A stretch of DNA of 64,000 bases from Leifsonia sp. C5G2. Its GTDB lineage: Bacteria > Actinomycetota > Actinomycetes > Actinomycetales > Microbacteriaceae. Numbering within the stretch: the first letter of the stretch is position 1; every line of letters begins with the position of its first letter. The stretch is from NCBI RefSeq assembly GCF_013359685.1, contig NZ_JABFMV010000010.1:62001-126000 (forward strand). The letters run 5' to 3'. The notes under the pieces are model-generated. The model was not told the origin of the DNA. It worked only from the letters and a program-made list of their open reading frames with translations, and did not search any database. Positions 1 through 8,010 of this stretch are shown here, in pieces. Position numbers and translations under genes: made by a program.

Positions 1-480
1 ATCGAACGGCGGGATGAGCACCGCGCCGGTCTCGGCAGCGAAGTCCGCCGCCGCCTGGAGCGTCTCGTCCACGATGCTGCCGCTCAGCACGACGTCGGCT
101 CCGTAGGCGCGCGTCGCCTGGAACTTCGGGATCGCGACCCCGACCGGCATGAAGATCGTGGCGTGGATGCCGAGCTCGCGCGCCGCGAACGCGACGCCCT
201 GCGCGTGGTTGCCGGCCGAGGCGGCGACGACCCCCCGCTCGCGCTCCTCCGCGCTCAGCTTCGACAGCCGGTTGTAGGCGCCGCGGATCTTGTACGACCC
301 GGTGCGCTGCAGGTTCTCGCACTTGAGCAGGACGGGCGCGCCGAGCAGGTCGCTCAGATATCGCGAGCTCTCCATCGGCGTCGGCTGGGCGACACGCGCG
401 ACCGTGGCCCGTGCCGCCTCGAACTCGCCGAGCCCGGGGCCGGCGAACGGGGTGCGCGTGTGATCGGTCGCGGTTGCCAC
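1..480 (-). CDS. ilvA: Threonine ammonia-lyase, N-terminal part (gene runs off the window)
   Basis: Fold-type II PLP enzyme that deaminates threonine to 2-oxobutanoate, the first step towards isoleucine. The visible 160 residues contain the PLP-lysine region (TGSYKIRGAYNRL, about residues 52-64) and the glycine-rich AGNHAQGVAF stretch expected in the family. The C-terminus lies outside the window, so it cannot be told whether a regulatory ACT domain is present (biosynthetic or catabolic form). The GTG at 480 is chosen because a TAGGCT -10 box ends six bases upstream, which suggests a leaderless transcript. A serine dehydratase of the same family is the main alternative. Confidence 0.85.
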   Translation of the reverse strand, partial: MATATDHTRTPFAGPGLGEFEAARATVARVAQPTPMESSRYLSDLLGAPVLLKCENLQRTGSYKIRGAYNRLSKLSAEERERGVVAASAGNHAQGVAFAARELGIHATIFMPVGVAIPKFQATRAYGADVVLSGSIVDETLQAAADFAAETGAVLIPPFD

Positions 481-486
481 CTCGTC

Positions 487-492
487 AGCCTA
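487..492 (-). promoter_or_regulatory. -10 box of ilvA, leaderless type
   Basis: TAGGCT on the minus strand, followed by six bases and then the GTG start. No Shine-Dalgarno sequence precedes the GTG, so the transcript probably begins at or next to the start codon. Confidence 0.5.
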
Positions 493-533
493 CCGGCGGA
501 CGTATTCTCATGCCCGCATAGGGTTTCCCGCGG

Positions 534-1799
534 TCACGGCCGCGTCGGAGGCTTCCGCACCGGCCGTGGCACCGTCTCCCAGATGGCGCGGTCGGGGGCG
601 TCCTTCCACACCGCGCCGGGGTCGGTCCGCCAGACGCCGCTGGAGACGTAGTGCACCATCACGTTGAGCACCGCGACGAACGGCACCGCGAACAGGGCGC
701 CCGGGATGCCGGCGAGCAGCGATCCCGCCGCGACGGCGAGCACGACCGCCAACGGGTGCACCTTGACGGCGGAACCCATGATGAGCGGCTGCAGGATGTG
801 TCCCTCGATCTGCTGCACCAGCAGCACGATGCCGAGCATGATGAGCGCGAACACCCATCCCTTGAACACGAGCGCGATGAACACGGCGAGCGCGCCGGTG
901 ACGACCGCGCCGACGACGGGGATGAACGACCCCAGGAACACCAGCACCGCGATCGGGAGGACGAGCGGCAGCCCGAGGAAGAACGCACCGAGGCCGATGC
1001 CGAGCGCGTCGATGGAGGCGACGAGCACCTGCACCTTGGCGAAGTTGCGGAGGGTGACCCAGCCCGCCTTGCCGGCGCCGTCGACCGCGGGTCGGGCCCG
1101 CTTGGGGAAGATCCGGACGATCCACGCCCAGATGCCCTTACCGTCGATGAGGATGAAGATGGTGCTGAACAGGGTGAGCAGCGCACCGGCGAGCACGTGG
1201 CCCAGCGTCGAGCCGACCGAGAGCGCGCCCGAGAGGAAGACCTGGCCGTCCTGCTGGATCGACTTCCCGAGCGACGCGAACGCGCCGCTGATCTGGTCGT
1301 GCGTGAGTCCGAGCGGACCGGTGGTCAGCCACTGCTGCAGGCCGTTGAATGCGGTGACCGTCTGGTCCCGCAGCTGCCCGCTCTGCCGCGTCACCTGCCA
1401 GATCGCGAGGTAGAACAGCCCGGCCACGACCACGACCAGCACGATCAGCACGGTGACGATCGCGAGCCACTTCGGCCAGCGGTGCCGGATGAGGAGATCC
1501 TTGAACGGCACCAGCAGTCCGGAGAGCAGCACGGCGATCAGGACCGGGATCACGATCAGTTTGAGCTGGATGATGAGGAAGATGAGCACCGCGATGACGG
1601 CGCCCACGACCAGCAGACGCCAGGACCAGGCTCCGGCGATCCGCATCCCGCGCGGCACGGCCTCGTCGGCCGGCTCGACGGGCTCACCGAGCTCGCGGCG
1701 GCGGCGCTGGAACCAGGAGCGCGCGGGCGCACGGTTCGTCTCGGCCGCCTCGCCGGGCGTGGGAACGTGCGGCTGGGCGGGGCGGTCGATGTCTGACAT
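534..1799 (-). CDS. AI-2E family transporter (PF01594-type permease)
   Basis: Integral membrane protein of 421 residues. A charged cytoplasmic tail of about 55 residues precedes two adjacent hydrophobic segments (about 60-95), a pair near 110-135, and a C-terminal block of several membrane spans (about 200-390). This is the usual layout of the AI-2E/PerM family. Members include proposed autoinducer-2 exporters and Na+/H+ antiporters, so the substrate cannot be named from sequence. The ATG at 1799 lies seven bases after a TACACT box and has no Shine-Dalgarno. It stands alone between ilvA and an unknown gene. Confidence 0.85.
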   Translation of the reverse strand: MSDIDRPAQPHVPTPGEAAETNRAPARSWFQRRRRELGEPVEPADEAVPRGMRIAGAWSWRLLVVGAVIAVLIFLIIQLKLIVIPVLIAVLLSGLLVPFKDLLIRHRWPKWLAIVTVLIVLVVVVAGLFYLAIWQVTRQSGQLRDQTVTAFNGLQQWLTTGPLGLTHDQISGAFASLGKSIQQDGQVFLSGALSVGSTLGHVLAGALLTLFSTIFILIDGKGIWAWIVRIFPKRARPAVDGAGKAGWVTLRNFAKVQVLVASIDALGIGLGAFFLGLPLVLPIAVLVFLGSFIPVVGAVVTGALAVFIALVFKGWVFALIMLGIVLLVQQIEGHILQPLIMGSAVKVHPLAVVLAVAAGSLLAGIPGALFAVPFVAVLNVMVHYVSSGVWRTDPGAVWKDAPDRAIWETVPRPVRKPPTRP

Positions 1800-1806
1800 G
1801 CCCGCC

Positions 1807-1812
1807 AGTGTA
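1807..1812 (-). promoter_or_regulatory. -10 box of the AI-2E family gene, leaderless type
   Basis: TACACT on the minus strand, seven bases before the ATG at 1799, with no ribosome binding site between them. Confidence 0.5.
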
Positions 1813-1862
1813 GGCCGCGGCGGGGGCCGGGCCGGGAACGGCTCACGCAGCAGGCAGGGGCT

Positions 1863-2462
1863 TCACAGTTGGATGATCAGCGGCGGGTACTCGATGGCCG
1901 TGCGGAACCACTGCCACCCCGCGCCTCCCGTCTGCTGGATGGACGCGTAGGTCACCTGCGTCGGCGGCACGCTCTTCAGGCCGACCACGATCGCGACATT
2001 GCCGTTGACCGTGCGCGGGCCGAGTCCCGTCGGCGTGGAGCCGCCGGCGAAGCCGCCCACGTTCAGGTTGACGGCGCCGTTGGCCGTGACCACGAACGTG
2101 ATCAGGTAGTCGCTCACCGTCGTGGCGCCGTAGTCGCCGGGGGTGAAGTGCACCGAGACCCCGGGCCCGCCCGACGGCGTCGGACGGAAGCTGAACGACG
2201 CGTAGGGCGTGCCGGTCGTGTCCGTCTGCATGATGTCGGGGGCGATCAGGGTGAGGTTGGTCCGTCCCTTCCCCACAGTGTGGGTGGGGCTGATGGTGTC
2301 GATGGGGCGGAACCACGGGAAGGTGATGACATCGCGCACGGTGATGCGGTGCGCGATGTCCGTGAGGGACTGGGTTCGCTCGAACGTCGCGGGATCGATC
2401 GGCACAGCGGCTTCCTGGTCGTCCCCCGCGCGCTCCCCCGAGAGTGGAGACTCGCTGGACAT
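1863..2462 (-). CDS. Hypothetical protein, 199 residues
   Basis: I do not recognise this family. The protein is soluble, with no signal peptide or membrane span. It is rich in Thr, Gly, Val and aromatic residues in alternating patterns typical of beta structure; glycine-rich turns such as GGFAGGS sit near residues 138-144. The first 30 residues are acidic and probably disordered. ATG 2462 is preceded by a TAGAGT box with six bases between, which supports the start. It is monocistronic, between the AI-2E gene and a dispersed repeat. Confidence 0.7.
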   Translation of the reverse strand: MSSESPLSGERAGDDQEAAVPIDPATFERTQSLTDIAHRITVRDVITFPWFRPIDTISPTHTVGKGRTNLTLIAPDIMQTDTTGTPYASFSFRPTPSGGPGVSVHFTPGDYGATTVSDYLITFVVTANGAVNLNVGGFAGGSTPTGLGPRTVNGNVAIVVGLKSVPPTQVTYASIQQTGGAGWQWFRTAIEYPPLIIQL

Positions 2463-2468
2463 GCGCGG

Positions 2469-2474
2469 ACTCTA
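2469..2474 (-). promoter_or_regulatory. -10 box of the 1863-2462 gene, leaderless type
   Basis: TAGAGT on the minus strand, six bases before the ATG at 2462, without a Shine-Dalgarno. Confidence 0.5.
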
Positions 2475-2507
2475 CTCCGGAGCCCGCGCCACGGGACTGC
2501 CCGGTTT

Positions 2508-2569
2508 TCGACAGCGATCGAACGTTCGATTCTCCGTCTGCGCCGCCTGACGTCGGAGATTCGAACGCG
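2508..2569 (+). repeat. Dispersed repeat around TCGAACGTTCGA, copy 1
   Basis: The palindrome TCGAACGTTCGA (2518-2529) is followed by TTCTCCGTC and then by the opposing half CGGAGATTCGAACG (2554-2567). A second copy lies on the opposite strand at 21378-21440 with the same order of parts. The element overlaps the start of a hairpin at 2551-2589. It resembles two GAAC/GTTC half-sites without the four-base spacer of an actinobacterial LexA box. Confidence 0.6.
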
Positions 2570-2589
2570 TCGCGGCCGAATCTCCGACG
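2551..2589 (-). terminator. Hairpin downstream of the ABC importer operon
   Basis: Perfect 13-bp inverted repeat (CGTCGGAGATTCG at 2551-2563, complement at 2577-2589) with a 13-base loop. It starts 14 bases after the stop codon of the ATPase gene and is placed to end that operon. There is no clear T tract. Confidence 0.6.
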
Positions 2590-2602
2590 CTAGGCGTCGA
2601 CG

Positions 2603-3670
2603 TCAGGCGTCGGTGCGCGGGGCGACCGTGACCGGGGAGCCCGTCAGGGCGACGGACACCCGCTCGCCCGGCTCCGGCCGCTCGCGGGCGCCGTGCTGCA
2701 GGGAGAGCTCGGTGCCGTCCGCGAGGCGCACGCGCGTCCGGCGGAGTGCGCCGAGGAAGCTGGTGGTGAGCACGACGGCGGGGAGGCCGTCCGCCGTGAG
2801 CAGCACGTCCTCCGGCCGCAGGTAGGCGGTGACCGGTCCGTCGACGGCCTCCGACGCCAGCGGCACCTCCTGGCCGAGCACGTGGAGTCGTCCGCCCGAG
2901 ACCTTGCCCTCGACGCGGTTCGTCAGGCCCACGAACTCGGCCACGAACGTCGTCGCCGGCCGGTGGTACAGCTCTTCCGGGCTGCCGATCTGCTCGATCC
3001 GGCCCGACCGCATGACGGCGACCCGGTCGGCCACGGCGAGCGCCTCCTCCTGGTCGTGGGTGACGAAGAAGGTGGTGATGCCGAGCTCGGTCTGGATGCG
3101 GCGGATCTCGTCGCGGAGCTGCACCCTGACCTTCGCGTCGAGCGCCGACAGCGGTTCGTCGAGCAGCAGCACCCGCGGCTCGGTGACGAGCGCGCGGGCG
3201 AGCGCGACGCGCTGCTGCTGGCCGCCGGACAGCTGGTGGGCGTAGCGGCCCGCGTGGTGGTCGAGGCCGACCAGCTCCAGGGCGGCCTCCGCCCGGCGGC
3301 GGCGCTCGGCCGGGGCGACGCGCCGCATCCGGAGACCGAACTCCACGTTCTGGCCCGACGTCAGGTGCGGGAACAGCGAGTACGACTGGAACACCATCCC
3401 GAGGTCGCGGCGGTTGGTCGGCTCGTCGGTGACCTCGCGTCCGTCGATGAGGATGCTGCCGCTGTCGACCCGCTCGAGGCCCGCCAGCGAGCGCAGCGCG
3501 GTCGTCTTGCCGCATCCACTCGGGCCGAGCAGGGCGATCAGCTCGCCGGGCGCGGCCGCCAGGTCGAAGCCGGAGAGGCCGGCCCCGCCGCCGAAGTCGC
3601 GGACGAGGTCGCGCAGCTCCACCGTGGATCCGGTGCGCGCGCCGAGGAGGGGCGTTTCGAGGGCGGTCAT
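2603..3670 (-). CDS. ABC importer ATP-binding subunit (PotA/FbpC-like)
   Basis: Cytoplasmic ATPase of a binding-protein-dependent importer, 355 residues. It has Walker A GPSGCGKT (49-56), a Q-loop at FQSYSLFPH (about 94), signature LSGGQQQRVALARA (about 143), Walker B LLLDEPLSALD (about 164) and the H-loop THDQEE (about 199). A C-terminal beta-rich TOBE-like region follows, as in PotA, FbpC and the 2-aminoethylphosphonate importer ATPase. Its ATG lies one base after the stop of the upstream permease gene. It is the last gene of a four-gene operon with two permeases and a lipoprotein. Substrate class: Fe3+, polyamine, thiamine or phosphonate type. Confidence 0.9.
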   Translation of the reverse strand: MTALETPLLGARTGSTVELRDLVRDFGGGAGLSGFDLAAAPGELIALLGPSGCGKTTALRSLAGLERVDSGSILIDGREVTDEPTNRRDLGMVFQSYSLFPHLTSGQNVEFGLRMRRVAPAERRRRAEAALELVGLDHHAGRYAHQLSGGQQQRVALARALVTEPRVLLLDEPLSALDAKVRVQLRDEIRRIQTELGITTFFVTHDQEEALAVADRVAVMRSGRIEQIGSPEELYHRPATTFVAEFVGLTNRVEGKVSGGRLHVLGQEVPLASEAVDGPVTAYLRPEDVLLTADGLPAVVLTTSFLGALRRTRVRLADGTELSLQHGARERPEPGERVSVALTGSPVTVAPRTDA

Positions 3671-3671
3671 G

Positions 3672-4529
3672 TCAGCCTTTCGCGGTGCGCCGGCGCCGCA
3701 CGCTCACGAGGCGGTCGACGGCGACGAGGAGGACGAACGCGAACACCAGCGCAAGGAGCGCGAAGATGACCGCGACGAAGGGGTCGGACTGCGACACCAG
3801 CAGCAGTGAGGTCTGCAGGTTGACGCGGGAGAGCAGCGAGGCGATGGTGAACTCGCCCAGGACGACGGCGACCGACAGCGCGGAGGCGGCCAGGATGCCG
3901 CGGCGCAGGTTCGGCACGAGCACGCGCCAGAACACGATCCACCAGCCGGCTCCGAGGGAGCGTGCGGCCTCGCTGAGGGTGACCATGTCGACTCCGGCGA
4001 CGTTGCTCTGGATCGCGCGGTACGCGTACGGCAGCACGGTGATGCCGTAGGCGAAGGCGAGCGTCCAGGCGCCGGAGCCGAACACGTCGGTGACGACGGC
4101 GTAGGTCGGCGCGAGCCCGACGACCATCACGATCGCGGGGATCATGATGGGCAGCAGGCAGACCGCCTCGAGCAGGCGGCGCAGCTTCGGGAAGCGGAGC
4201 TCGACCAGCACGATCGTCGGCAGCAGCACGAGCAGCACGATCGCGACGGTCACGGCCGCCAGCACGAGCGAGTTGCCGAGGCCCTGGTAGACGCGGTCGT
4301 AGCGCGTCGTCTCGCCGGAGAACACGGCGACCCAGCGGTCGAGGGTGTAGACGCCGGGCTTCGGCCCGCGGAGGGTGAACTCCACCATCGAGAACAGTGG
4401 GATGAGGAAGAACAGCCCGAGCACCACCCAGATCACGGTCCGGACGGTGCGGCCCGGACCGAGCCGCAGCTCGGGGGCGCGCCGGCGTCGCGCCGAGCGC
4501 GCCGGCCTCGCATCCACCGCCCGGGTCAT
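3672..4529 (-). CDS. ABC importer permease subunit 2
   Basis: Inner-membrane permease of 285 residues (PF00528 type) with an Arg-rich N-terminus and about six membrane spans. The cytoplasmic EAA loop that docks on the ATPase is visible as EAARSLGAGWWIVFWRVLVP (about 185-204). The ATG at 4529 overlaps the stop of permease 1 by four bases (ATGA), so the two are translationally coupled and probably form the heterodimeric channel of this importer. Confidence 0.88.
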   Translation of the reverse strand: MTRAVDARPARSARRRRAPELRLGPGRTVRTVIWVVLGLFFLIPLFSMVEFTLRGPKPGVYTLDRWVAVFSGETTRYDRVYQGLGNSLVLAAVTVAIVLLVLLPTIVLVELRFPKLRRLLEAVCLLPIMIPAIVMVVGLAPTYAVVTDVFGSGAWTLAFAYGITVLPYAYRAIQSNVAGVDMVTLSEAARSLGAGWWIVFWRVLVPNLRRGILAASALSVAVVLGEFTIASLLSRVNLQTSLLLVSQSDPFVAVIFALLALVFAFVLLVAVDRLVSVRRRRTAKG

Positions 4530-5503
4530 CGCTGCCACCGCGCGGTCCGGCGCACCAGCGCCGAGTAGGCGAGCATGACGACGACCATGACCACGAGCAT
4601 CCCGAGCGCCATCGCGCCCGCCAGGTTCGCCCGGCCGAGCACGGTCTCGCTGATCAGCGCCTGCCGGATCTGCAGTGACACGATGTTGTTCGCCTGGCCG
4701 ACGAGGGCCGCGGCGGTCGCGTACGACGAGAACGCGTTCGCGAACAGCAGCAGCAGGCTGCCGAGGAAGGACGGGAGCAGGATGGGGCCGCCCACGCGCG
4801 TCCAGTACGTCCAGCGGCTGCCGCCGAGGGTCGCGGTCGCCTCCAGCCACTGGGGGCGCAGGCCCTCCAGCGCGGGCAGGAAAGTGATCACCATGAGCGG
4901 GATCTGGAAGTACAGGTACGGCAGGATGAGGCCCGGCACGGTGTACAGCCAGACGCCGTTCTCGTAGATGTTGATGTGCGCGAGGTTGCGCAGCAGCACG
5001 GTGACCAGGCCCTGCGCGCCGATCGTGGCGATGAACGCGAACGCGAGCATCACGCCGCCGAACTGGGCGAGGACGCTGCTGGCCGAGTCCACGAGCGAGC
5101 GCGTCACGCCTCCCGGGCGGGAGCGGAGCATGGCGAAGCAGAGCGCGGCGCCGGCGATCGCCCCCACGATCGCGGTGACGGCGGAGAGCCAGAAGGCGCC
5201 GAAGAACGACCCGGCGATGGCGGGCTCGGCGAGTCCGGTGAGATTCGACCAGGTGAAGCGGCCCGCGTCGTCCACGAACCCGCTGCCGACGGCGACGACG
5301 GTCGGGACGGCGAGGAACACCACCACGTAGAAGGCGAAGGGGGTCAGCCCCAGCACGGCCGCGACGCCGCCCCGGCGCCGGCGCCCGGCCCGCGCGCCGG
5401 CGGGCCGGGCCGACGACGGCTGCCGCCGGGGCTCCGTCACGGAGCTCCCGGCGGCAGTGCGTCCGGCCGCGGGCGTCGCAGCGCCTGCGACGGTGTCGGT
5501 CAT
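4526..5503 (-). CDS. ABC importer permease subunit 1
   Basis: Permease of 325 residues with a cytoplasmic N-terminus of about 55 residues rich in Ala, Gly and Arg, then about six membrane spans. An EAA-type loop is present (LEATATLGGSRWTYWTRVGG, about residues 225-244). The ATG shares its A with the TGA stop of the upstream lipoprotein gene (TGATG), so translation is coupled. With permease 2 it would form the channel for the ligand delivered by the lipoprotein. Confidence 0.88.
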   Translation of the reverse strand: MTDTVAGAATPAAGRTAAGSSVTEPRRQPSSARPAGARAGRRRRGGVAAVLGLTPFAFYVVVFLAVPTVVAVGSGFVDDAGRFTWSNLTGLAEPAIAGSFFGAFWLSAVTAIVGAIAGAALCFAMLRSRPGGVTRSLVDSASSVLAQFGGVMLAFAFIATIGAQGLVTVLLRNLAHINIYENGVWLYTVPGLILPYLYFQIPLMVITFLPALEGLRPQWLEATATLGGSRWTYWTRVGGPILLPSFLGSLLLLFANAFSSYATAAALVGQANNIVSLQIRQALISETVLGRANLAGAMALGMLVVMVVVMLAYSALVRRTARWQR

Positions 5504-6639
5504 CAGCCGACCGCGTTCGCCCAGGTGGAGTTGAGCAGGGTGCCCGCGTCGGTGGCCTGCTTGTCCGTCATGACGGCCACCTTGTCCAGCTTGCCCGGGA
5601 AGTCGGCCTTGTCCAGCGTGCCGGCCTTCTCCATCGCGTCGACGCGGGCCGGGTAGGCGCCGCCCTTCAGCCACGCGTTCTGAGCCGCGTCGCTGTAGAG
5701 GTACTCCTCCCACAGGCGGGCGGCCGCGGGGTGCGGGGCGTCCTTGTTGACGGCCTGGTTGTAGTAGCCGACGTACGCGGTGCCCGGGAGCACGACGTAC
5801 TTCCAGTTGACGCCGCCGCCCTTGATGGTGTCGGAGGTGGCGTAGCCCTTCTGGTTGAACGACCAGTCGAGCAGCACCGGGGTCTCACCGGAGGCGATGG
5901 TGTTCGGCTTGCCGTCGGCGGCGTTCCAGTTGCCCGCCTTCTTGAGCTTGCCGAACCACTCGACGCCCTTGCTCAGGTCGTCCAGCGTCCCGCCGTTCTG
6001 CAGGGTCGCGTACGCGACCGCGCCGGCCGCGGCGGCCGCCTGGGTCGGGTTGCCGTTGAGCGCGACGGCGCCCTTGAACGTAGGGCTAAGCAGGTCGTCG
6101 AAGCTCTTCGGCGGGGTCTTGATCTTGTTGGCGTCGTAGCCGACCGCCATGACGCCGTAGTAGCCGACCTTCCAGAGGCCGTCCTTCTCCTTCTGATTCT
6201 CGGGGATGTCGTCCCACCCGGTCGGCTTGTACGGCGCGAAGTACTCGGTGTTCGCGAGCGCGACCGAGGAGCCGATGTCGAACGTGTCCGGAGCGGTGTC
6301 CTGGCCCTTGAGCTTCTTGGCGGCGTCGATCTCCTCCTGGCTGGAGGCGCTGTCCTGGCTCGGGTTGATGGTGATCCCGTACTTCTTGGTGAAGCCGTCG
6401 AAGATCTCCTGGTAGTTCGCCCAGTCGCCCGGCGTCGCGATGATGTTGAGGCTGCCCTCCTTCTTCGCGGCCGCGACCAGCGCGTCCATGCCCCCGGCGG
6501 ACGCGACGTCGGTGGCGGTCTTGATCTTCGAGGGGTCCTCGGTGCTGGCGTTCGCCCCGCCCGAGCAGGCGGCGAGCGAGAGTGCGACGACGGCGGCCGC
6601 GGCGGCGAGGCCGGCGACACGTGCGCGCTTGTTGATCAC
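5503..6639 (-). CDS. ABC importer substrate-binding lipoprotein
   Basis: Extracellular solute-binding protein of 378 residues. A signal peptide of about 24 residues ends in the lipobox LAAC with the lipidated Cys at position 25. The body resembles the PotD / iron-binding / 2-aminoethylphosphonate-binding class: an opening strand GSLNIIATPGDWANY, then a conserved VGYYGVMAVGYDANKI and a C-terminal YNQAVNKDAPHPAAARLWEEY region. The GTG at 6639 is chosen because GGAGG lies six bases upstream and a complete lipoprotein signal begins there; an in-frame extension upstream lacks coding character. No catabolic genes lie nearby, so the ligand is unresolved. Confidence 0.88.
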   Translation of the reverse strand: MINKRARVAGLAAAAAVVALSLAACSGGANASTEDPSKIKTATDVASAGGMDALVAAAKKEGSLNIIATPGDWANYQEIFDGFTKKYGITINPSQDSASSQEEIDAAKKLKGQDTAPDTFDIGSSVALANTEYFAPYKPTGWDDIPENQKEKDGLWKVGYYGVMAVGYDANKIKTPPKSFDDLLSPTFKGAVALNGNPTQAAAAAGAVAYATLQNGGTLDDLSKGVEWFGKLKKAGNWNAADGKPNTIASGETPVLLDWSFNQKGYATSDTIKGGGVNWKYVVLPGTAYVGYYNQAVNKDAPHPAAARLWEEYLYSDAAQNAWLKGGAYPARVDAMEKAGTLDKADFPGKLDKVAVMTDKQATDAGTLLNSTWANAVG

Positions 6640-6665
6640 GGGTTTCCTCCAGTGCAAGGTGTCGC

Positions 6666-6697
6666 CCGGGCGGAGCGCCCGGACTCGCGTCACGCTA
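6666..6697 (-). promoter_or_regulatory. Promoter and leader hairpin of the ABC importer operon
   Basis: TAGCGT at 6692-6697 on the minus strand is a candidate -10 box. The short leader then contains a 7-bp GC hairpin with a three-base loop (6666-6682) ahead of the GGAGG at 6646-6650. I see no riboswitch consensus such as the TPP box. Confidence 0.35.
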
Positions 6698-6768
6698 GAA
6701 AGGTCAGGCGTCCGGCCGGTCGCGTGCGGGTGACGGCTCGGTGAACGTCCGATGTCCGGGGTTGTCGG

Positions 6769-6774
6769 TAGGGT
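6769..6774 (+). promoter_or_regulatory. -10 box of the YcaQ-like gene, leaderless type
   Basis: TAGGGT, six bases before the GTG at 6781. No Shine-Dalgarno is present. Confidence 0.5.
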
Positions 6775-6780
6775 CGAGCC

Positions 6781-8010
6781 GTGGTCGAACAGGTCTCCCC
6801 CGCTCTCGCCCGACGCATCGCGCTCGCCGCCCAGGGGTTCGGGAGGCCACGGCCCGCGGTCGTCGGCACGCGCCAGCTCAACGGGCTGATCGACCGACTG
6901 GGGCTGCTCCAGATCGACTCGGTGAACGTGTTCGAGCGCAGCCACTACCTGCCCGCATTCGCCCGGCTCGGCTCGTACGACCGCGCTCTGCTCGACCGGC
7001 TGACCTTCGACGGCCGCGGCCCGCACACCGAGTACTGGCCGCACGAAGCAGCGTTCATGCGCAAGGAGGACTGGCCGCTGTTCGCCTGGCGGATGCGCGC
7101 CTACCGCGAGCGCTACGGCGGCCCGGGTAGCTGGTTCGAGGTCAACGACAGCACGGTCGAGTGGCTGCGCTCGGAGCTCGCGACGCGTGGCCCGCTGGTC
7201 GCGGGCGAGATCGAGCACGACGCGAACCATCGCACGGGCCCGTGGTGGGGCTGGTCGGAGGTGAAGCGGGCCCTGGAGCGGATGTTCCTGTTCGGCGAGG
7301 TCGCGATCGCCGGGCGCACGCGGTTCCAGCGCCGCTACGCCCTGGCCGAGGACGTGCTGCCCGCGAGCGTCCTGTCGCGCACGGTCGACGACGCCGACGC
7401 CATCCGCGAGCTGCTGCGCCGCGCCGCGGTCGCCTACGGCATCGGCACGGCCCGCGACTTGGCAGACTACTACCGGATCAAGGGGCCGCGGGTCGCGGTC
7501 GCGCTGCAGGAGCTGGAGGACGCGGGCGAGCTCATCCCCGTCACCGTCCCCGGCTGGGAGAGCGCGGGCCGTCCGGTCAAGGCGTGGCTGCACCGCGACG
7601 CCCGCAAGCCGCGCAGCGTCGAGGCGGCCGCCCTGCTCTCGCCGTTCGACCCCGTGGTCTGGTTCCGCGACCGCGCGCTGCGAATGTTCGGGTTCCACTA
7701 CCGCATCGAGATCTACACGCCGGCGCCGCAGCGTGTGTACGGCTACTACTCGCTGCCGATCCTCCTCGACGACGCCCTGGTCGGCCGCATCGATCTGAAG
7801 AGCGATCGCCAGGCCGGCGTGCTGCGCGTGCAGTCTGCGTGGACCGAGCCGGGCGCGCCGGCCGCGACGCTCGACCGGCTCGTTCCGCTCCTCCACGAGA
7901 CGGCCGCCTGGCAGGGGCTGGAGGGCGTGCGGGTCGCCGACGGCGCCCGCGGCGACCTCGCTCCCCTCCTCGCCGATGCGCTGCGGGCGGGGGTAGGGTT
8001 CGGGGCATGA
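6781..8010 (+). CDS. YcaQ/AlkX-type winged-helix DNA glycosylase
   Basis: Protein of 409 residues of the HTH_42 / crosslink-repair glycosylase family (PF06224). These enzymes remove alkylated bases and unhook interstrand crosslinks using tandem winged-helix domains. The catalytic QxD motif of the YcaQ/AlkX branch appears as QID (residues 44-46), in contrast to the QxQ of AlkZ. Other family features are the YWPHEAAFM segment near residue 85 and the C-terminal LKSDRQAGVLRVQSAW strand (about 340). It is divergent from the ABC importer operon, and its stop overlaps the next gene by four bases (ATGA). Confidence 0.85.
   Translation: MVEQVSPALARRIALAAQGFGRPRPAVVGTRQLNGLIDRLGLLQIDSVNVFERSHYLPAFARLGSYDRALLDRLTFDGRGPHTEYWPHEAAFMRKEDWPLFAWRMRAYRERYGGPGSWFEVNDSTVEWLRSELATRGPLVAGEIEHDANHRTGPWWGWSEVKRALERMFLFGEVAIAGRTRFQRRYALAEDVLPASVLSRTVDDADAIRELLRRAAVAYGIGTARDLADYYRIKGPRVAVALQELEDAGELIPVTVPGWESAGRPVKAWLHRDARKPRSVEAAALLSPFDPVVWFRDRALRMFGFHYRIEIYTPAPQRVYGYYSLPILLDDALVGRIDLKSDRQAGVLRVQSAWTEPGAPAATLDRLVPLLHETAAWQGLEGVRVADGARGDLAPLLADALRAGVGFGA

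Noticed and set aside
651-1796. Long plus-strand frame opposite the AI-2E family gene
   Set aside because: It is rich in His, Asp, Glu and Arg from antisense reading of a membrane protein gene and has no domain or ribosome binding site. Similar antisense frames occur opposite most genes here.
2518-2529. TCGAACGTTCGA as a LexA/SOS box
   Set aside because: Actinobacterial LexA sites have GAAC and GTTC separated by four bases; here the halves abut, and neither copy precedes an SOS-type gene.
6640-6700. TPP or other riboswitch before the solute-binding lipoprotein gene
   Set aside because: Only a short GC hairpin is present; conserved riboswitch core sequences are absent.
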